10,335 nt of DNA from assembly GCA_003542955.1 (NCBI GenBank), contig DPJP01000068.1:28115-38449 (forward strand). Direction: 5' to 3'. Each line of letters opens with the position of its first letter. The first letter of the stretch is position 1. Under the pieces are notes generated by a model. That model saw only the letters and a program-made list of their open reading frames with translations, was not told the origin of the DNA and did not search any database. This DNA is from Armatimonadota bacterium. Lineage in GTDB: Bacteria; Armatimonadota; Zipacnadia; Zipacnadales; UBA11051. Shown piece after piece: positions 6,916 through 10,335 of the stretch. Position numbers and translations under genes: made by a program.

Positions 6916-7770
6916 CTACGCGGGCACGCGCGCCTTGAGCGCCTCCAGCATGGCGATGAAGACCGCACGGCCCGGGCCCGCGCCGTTGAGCGCACTCAGG
7001 TCACCGTGTGCCGCGAGCTTCTTCTGGCCCCACTCGCCGGCGACGTCTCCCGGTATCTGGCGGAGGAAACTGGCGCGCTCCGGGTGCGGCATGATCGCCA
7101 TCACATTGCCCTCCGGGTTGCACAGGGCCGCGATATTGGCCAGAGCCCCGTTCGGGCACACCTCTCTGGACGTATCGATGTTCCCATCGGCATCGCAGTA
7201 CTGGAAGACAATCTGGTCGTTGGCCTTGATCGCCGCGATGACATCCTCATCCCGCGTGGTGAACCGGCCCTCGCCGTGCGCGATCGGGATCGGGATGACC
7301 TCGCCGGGCTGGTACTTGCCTGTGAACGCGCAGCGCTCAGGTGCGCACGCGAGCTTGAGGTAGACCCAGCGGCAGCAGAACTGGGCGATGCGGCCGGAGG
7401 GGTCGGGCATATTGGGCGCAAGCGCCATCTCGACCTTCCCGGGCGTGAGGCCTGGCACGAGGCCTGACTCGACAAGCACCTGGGCGCCGTTGCAGATGCC
7501 GATGATCGGCTTGCCGTGGTCGGTCACCTGGTCGAAGACGGTCTTGACGATCGGCTCCTTGGCGGCGATGGCGCCGGAGCGGACGCGGTCCTGGTAGGAG
7601 AAGCCGCCGCCGATGATATAGCCGTCATAGTCGGTCAACTCTGCGGGGGGGCGATTCCAGCGGAACACGTCGCAGGCGATGCCGGCGGTCTCGGCGGCCA
7701 GCTTGCTCTCCCATTCGCAGTTTGAGCCGGGGAACTGAATCAGCGCAACACGGGGGCTCTCAACAGCCAT
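6916..7770 (-). CDS. purQ: Phosphoribosylformylglycinamidine synthase glutaminase subunit (PurQ)
   Basis: PurQ hydrolyses glutamine and passes ammonia to PurL, which converts FGAR to FGAM in de novo purine synthesis; the complex is cytoplasmic. From ATG 7770 (GAAGG nearby, about nine nucleotides upstream) the product has 284 residues; a GTG three codons earlier is possible. Family marks are VALIQFPGSNCEWE (8-21), YDGYIIGGGFSYQDRVRSGA (48-67), the nucleophile elbow GICNGAQVL with Cys93, a GEGRF turn at 166-170, and MPHPER with His229 and Glu231 completing the triad. It is longer than the roughly 227-residue Bacillus type, the extra length lying mostly around residues 120-165 and near the C-terminus; such long forms occur in several bacterial and archaeal lineages. 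Its gene starts 22 nt after the GATase1-like frame upstream, so the two could share a transcript. Neither purL nor purS is in the window. Confidence 0.93.
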   Translation of the reverse strand: MAVESPRVALIQFPGSNCEWESKLAAETAGIACDVFRWNRPPAELTDYDGYIIGGGFSYQDRVRSGAIAAKEPIVKTVFDQVTDHGKPIIGICNGAQVLVESGLVPGLTPGKVEMALAPNMPDPSGRIAQFCCRWVYLKLACAPERCAFTGKYQPGEVIPIPIAHGEGRFTTRDEDVIAAIKANDQIVFQYCDADGNIDTSREVCPNGALANIAALCNPEGNVMAIMPHPERASFLRQIPGDVAGEWGQKKLAAHGDLSALNGAGPGRAVFIAMLEALKARVPA

Positions 7771-7792
7771 CAACGTCACCCTTCATTCTGCT

Positions 7793-8380
7793 TCATTGGC
7801 CTGCGCGTTCATTGTACAGCTTCCGGACGTATTGTGCCAGATTGGCCGCGAATATCTCGTACCGGTCCCGGCCCATCGTCGCCGGCAGCGAGTTCGGCGC
7901 ATACTGGCGTATCACGGTCCCCTTGCCGACGGGGTTGACCGTGATCAGCGGGTGAGTCCCGCTGACCGTGCCGGCACGCTTGTAGCTGATCCCGTCGTAG
8001 CGGCAGGTCTCGTGTTCTCCCTCGACCAGCACCGTGCAGCCGCTCGCCTTCACCGGGTAGGCGAGGTGGCTGTAGTTGTTCTCGTCGGCGGCATAGGCAA
8101 TCTCGACCCACTCACCAGGTGCCCCTATGCCGGCCGTCAGAGGATGCTCGGCAACCACCCGCACGCGCCTGACGGCCCCGCGGTGGTGGTAAGTGAACAC
8201 AATGCCCGAGAGCTGGGCGAACCTGAGCGTGCCCGGCGCGCGGTCGCCTGTCGGCGCTTCCCATTCACTGAGCGAGGAGCCGCCGGAGAGATCGGTGCTC
8301 CAGCCGGGCACATCCTCGACTATCAGCGTGCCGCCGGCCTCGACGTACTGCTGCAGGAGGTCCCCCCAGGCCGGTCTCAT
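7793..8380 (-). CDS. GATase1-like domain, probably the C-terminal part of a frameshifted protein
   Basis: Read on its own from ATG 8380 this is a 195-residue protein overlapping the upstream stop as ATGA, but no ribosome binding site precedes that ATG. The sequence begins inside a helix (WGDLLQQYVEAGGTLIVED, 5-23) and lacks the first strands of the class-I glutamine amidotransferase-like fold. Later elements are present: RRVRVVAEHPLTAGI (71-85), HPLITVNPVGKGTVIRQYAP (143-162) and a closing helix FAANLAQYVRKLY (177-189). The frame stays open upstream through CIVVSRSG, which supplies the missing third strand and meets the preceding gene at a T7 run. The more likely reading is that it is made as the C-terminal domain of that protein by -1 frameshifting, or that a base is missing. 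No Cys-His-Glu triad is apparent, so it is probably a non-catalytic, ligand- or sugar-binding type domain. Confidence 0.65.
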   Translation of the reverse strand: MRPAWGDLLQQYVEAGGTLIVEDVPGWSTDLSGGSSLSEWEAPTGDRAPGTLRFAQLSGIVFTYHHRGAVRRVRVVAEHPLTAGIGAPGEWVEIAYAADENNYSHLAYPVKASGCTVLVEGEHETCRYDGISYKRAGTVSGTHPLITVNPVGKGTVIRQYAPNSLPATMGRDRYEIFAANLAQYVRKLYNERAGQ

Positions 8381-8426
8381 GCCGGATCGGGAGACCACAA
8401 TGCAAAAAAACGGTTCACCGCCTCCT
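8373..8426 (-). promoter_or_regulatory. Candidate programmed -1 ribosomal frameshift signal
   Basis: On the minus strand, in order: AGGAGG (8426-8421); a 10-nt spacer; the slippery heptamer T TTT TTT (8410-8404), placed in the zero frame as the third base of CGT then TTT TTT; a 7-nt spacer; and a stem GGTCTC (8396-8391) pairing with GAGACC (8378-8373) across a 12-nt loop. The zero-frame TGA (8379-8377) lies at the 3' arm. Shifting -1 continues into the downstream GATase1-like frame. Order and spacing match the E. coli dnaX signal type (upstream Shine-Dalgarno, slippery run, downstream stem), although the stem here is only 6 bp. Transcriptional slippage on the T7 run, or a true one-base deletion, are the alternatives. 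Confidence 0.5.
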
Positions 8427-10335
8427 GTGGGTCGAAGCGCGGTGGGTCTTCCATCAATCGCCAGTGGAGGTCGATGTGGGGCAGGCCGCACTCGGTCCGG
8501 AGGTCCTCGGAGAGTGAGCTGGGCCGCGATGCGAGGGTGCCGAAATACGGCGGATTGTCCAGCTCGCCCCGGTACTTGCGGATGTCGCTTTCGAGATCGG
8601 AGATGTCGGCCTTGCCCCAGTCATCGCCGGCCTCGCGCCACTGCGTGCATAGCTTCCCCATCGCCTGGTGGGCCGCGTGGTCTATCCCCAGCCCGTACAG
8701 CCGCGTGCCGATGGCGTAGTCATGCGATATCTCAAGCTTCTGCACGGCATCGCGGACGATGTGCTCCTCGGAGGGGTTCTTCTCGTCGGGGGTCATCACA
8801 CCCCATCCGCCCTGGTAGTACCAGATGTACAGGCCCGCGATCAGCGGCTTGTCGCCCACGATGCGGCGGATGCGCTTGAACTCATACCGCTGCACGTCTC
8901 CGTACATCTCGAAGCTCTTCGGGTCGTAGTTGTCGATGTGGCTCGGCGGGTTGCTGCCGGCGCGGAAGTGGAACACCACTCCGTCGATGTAGGGCCCGCG
9001 CGTGGCCATGAACTCCTCGGTGATGCCGCCATAGTAGATCAGCGGCAGAAAGTAGAGGTCGGGGTTGATCGAGCGCCACCGCCGCGCCATCTCCGCCATC
9101 ATCCGCGGGGAGAAGAGCGCGTAGTTGTAGTCGAAGTCGTCACAGGTGAAGGCGATGAAGTTCGGGTGCTTCAGCGAGAGTCGCGCAAACCGCTCGACGG
9201 TGTCGAAGTAGTAGGCCTCGACCTTCTCTCTCGGCCAGGCGGCTATCTCCTGCTCGCCCGAGGGCGGCGAGAGCGTGGCCCAGACCTTCAGCCCATGCCG
9301 CCGGGCGGCGATGCAGACCTGCTCGAGCCACTCGTGGGCCTGATCGTCCCAGATATTCGCCTTGAAGTAGTCGTAGGTGTCGAACCCGGTTTCGGCGATG
9401 CGGGCCATGTAGGCGTCGAGTAGCTCGGGCTTGAGTACGCGCGTCTTCGTCGCCCGGTCCCAGTCGAACTCGAATCCCTGGTTGAAGTGGAACTTCGAGG
9501 TGGTATTCTGCAATGCCGCCCGCGCTTTCAGCGTTCGCTCGCGGTCGGCGGCCATCAGCTGCCCCCGCAACTCGACGGGAGCCTCCGCGCTCAGGACGTC
9601 ATCGCCCTCCGCCATGAGGGTGTATGTCCCGTCATCGAGGCCCCCGGTCGGCAGCTCGACATCCATCTCCACACGCAGGTACCGTCCGCGGCCCGGCTCC
9701 TTCCGGCCGGCAGCGATGACCTCGGTTGCCGCGGCTTCCCTGCCGGCCTCATCATACAGTGCTATCTTCAGCGGCACTGCAACCGCGGCCTTCCGTACGC
9801 TGACAGTCACATGCGCCGTGACGGGCCGGGGCTGCTCGAAGGCGGGAGCCCCGGCGCTGATGCCGACGGTCACCTCGCCGTACTCGGGCAGGTGCCACGG
9901 GTTGGTCCCGGCGGCCCATGCGACGGAGTTGAACAGCAGCCGCGCCTCCATGCCGACCGGCGCCTCCTCCGTAGTCATTGCAGACAGCCCGATGCACGGT
10001 CCGAGGCGCGCGACGCGTCCCTGCCCGACCTGCCCGGCAACACCGGCGGGCCGATCCACGATATTGCGCATCAGCACCTCCGCGCCGCTGCCGGGGTTGA
10101 TGATTCGGTGATCGCCGAATCCGGTATCGAATGCGGTGATGCCGAAGGTGATCGGGTGGTTCTCGAATGATGCGATGTGCTGGCCGACGTACTTCTCGAT
10201 GCCGCGATCGATCTCGGGGAATGTCTCCGGGCACTTCACCGCGGAGCAGTTGTGGGTGACGATCAGTCCCCCGCCCCCCCCGACATAGGTGCGCAGGAGC
10301 TGCTGCCAGCCATCACCCTGTTCGCCCGCCTCATA
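8377..10335 (-). CDS. Multidomain protein with glycosidase-like barrel, 5' end beyond the window
   Basis: The frame is open to the right edge, giving 652 visible residues; the GTG at 10239 is internal, since the preceding codons read LIVTHNCSA in good GATase1-like context. Residue numbers here start at the edge. Residues 1 to about 115 form the later part of a GATase1-like domain (LLRTYVGGGGGLIVTHN, then HPITFGI). About 150-260 is beta-rich (VTAHVTVSVR, DGTYTLMAEGDDVL), like a sugar-enzyme accessory domain. About 280-560 looks like a (beta/alpha)8 barrel: FDTYDYFKANIW, HGLKVWATLSPP, HPNFIAFTCDDFDYNYALF (391-409, with acidic residues suited to catalysis), DGVVFHFRAGSNPP and IAGLYIWYYQGGWG. From about 595 a second GATase1-like fold begins (YFGTLASRP, HIDLHWRLM) but the zero frame ends abruptly in its third strand as FFALWSPDPA. 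I do not recognise the barrel's family; glycoside-hydrolase-like activity is inferred. A run of eight C at 10274-10281 affects the frame at the edge. Confidence 0.8.
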   Translation of the reverse strand, partial: YEAGEQGDGWQQLLRTYVGGGGGLIVTHNCSAVKCPETFPEIDRGIEKYVGQHIASFENHPITFGITAFDTGFGDHRIINPGSGAEVLMRNIVDRPAGVAGQVGQGRVARLGPCIGLSAMTTEEAPVGMEARLLFNSVAWAAGTNPWHLPEYGEVTVGISAGAPAFEQPRPVTAHVTVSVRKAAVAVPLKIALYDEAGREAAATEVIAAGRKEPGRGRYLRVEMDVELPTGGLDDGTYTLMAEGDDVLSAEAPVELRGQLMAADRERTLKARAALQNTTSKFHFNQGFEFDWDRATKTRVLKPELLDAYMARIAETGFDTYDYFKANIWDDQAHEWLEQVCIAARRHGLKVWATLSPPSGEQEIAAWPREKVEAYYFDTVERFARLSLKHPNFIAFTCDDFDYNYALFSPRMMAEMARRWRSINPDLYFLPLIYYGGITEEFMATRGPYIDGVVFHFRAGSNPPSHIDNYDPKSFEMYGDVQRYEFKRIRRIVGDKPLIAGLYIWYYQGGWGVMTPDEKNPSEEHIVRDAVQKLEISHDYAIGTRLYGLGIDHAAHQAMGKLCTQWREAGDDWGKADISDLESDIRKYRGELDNPPYFGTLASRPSSLSEDLRTECGLPHIDLHWRLMEDPPRFDPQEAVNRFFALWSPDPA

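Noticed and set aside
6811..7467. 218-residue plus-strand frame across purQ
   Set aside because: It is antisense to an unambiguous purQ and spans the terminator hairpin; its composition is Arg/Ala/Leu-rich shadow.
8668..9423. 251-residue plus-strand frame opposite the barrel domain
   Set aside because: It is Val/His/Gly/Arg-rich with no motif, and the minus-strand frame carries coherent barrel sequence across the same bases.
10274..10281. Run of eight C that could be a second slippery or phase-variable site
   Set aside because: The frame is continuous across it and encodes plausible YVGGGGGLIVTH, and no stimulatory elements flank it as they do at the T7 run.

Overview
The window is GC-rich bacterial DNA with densely packed genes, GTG and TTG starts alongside ATG, and purine-rich ribosome binding sites. 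The gene set is secreted or glycan-related multidomain proteins, an uroporphyrinogen-decarboxylase-like (URO-D family) paralogue, and a long form of PurQ. That set is familiar from uncultured Armatimonadota, Planctomycetota and similar environmental genomes. This lineage guess rests on gene content only and is weak. No rRNA, tRNA, CRISPR array, transposase or integrase gene was seen.

Layout. Two genes run rightward from the left edge: a secreted 810-residue protein (204-2636) with an N-terminal class-I glutamine-amidotransferase-like (GATase1-like) fold and an alpha-helical toroid-like middle, then a small membrane-anchored protein of unknown function (2763-3314). Everything else runs leftward. 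In transcription order from the right edge these are: a 5'-truncated multidomain protein with a glycosidase-like barrel (8377-10335), a GATase1-like reading frame (7793-8380), purQ (6916-7770) followed by a good terminator hairpin (6861-6890), a URO-D family gene that probably starts at a TTG codon (5783-6778), and a tightly coupled two-gene unit (5602 down to 3432). That unit encodes an unrecognised 374-residue protein and a likely PD-(D/E)XK nuclease.

Two observations stand out. First, the two rightmost reading frames appear to be two parts of one protein joined by a -1 frameshift. A T7 run (read on the minus strand) lies 10 nt downstream of a perfect AGGAGG and 7 nt upstream of a stem-loop, and the -1 frame completes a GATase1-like fold that the zero frame breaks off in its third strand. 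This matches the layout of the dnaX programmed frameshift signal, although a real or assembly-derived single-base deletion would leave the same reading frames. Second, the two-gene unit looks like an accessory insertion among metabolic genes. It has looser codon use, and its second gene carries PD...DxK...QxxxY nuclease landmarks, a possible winged helix, a basic tail and a C-terminal QMSLPL that matches the beta sliding clamp-binding motif. It is a reasonable candidate for an undescribed DNA-targeting (defence or repair) pair; that function is inferred, not shown.

The metabolic genes do not form an obvious single pathway. Their common thread is the class-I glutamine amidotransferase fold, which appears in the 810-residue protein, at both ends of the right-hand protein, and in its catalytic form in PurQ.
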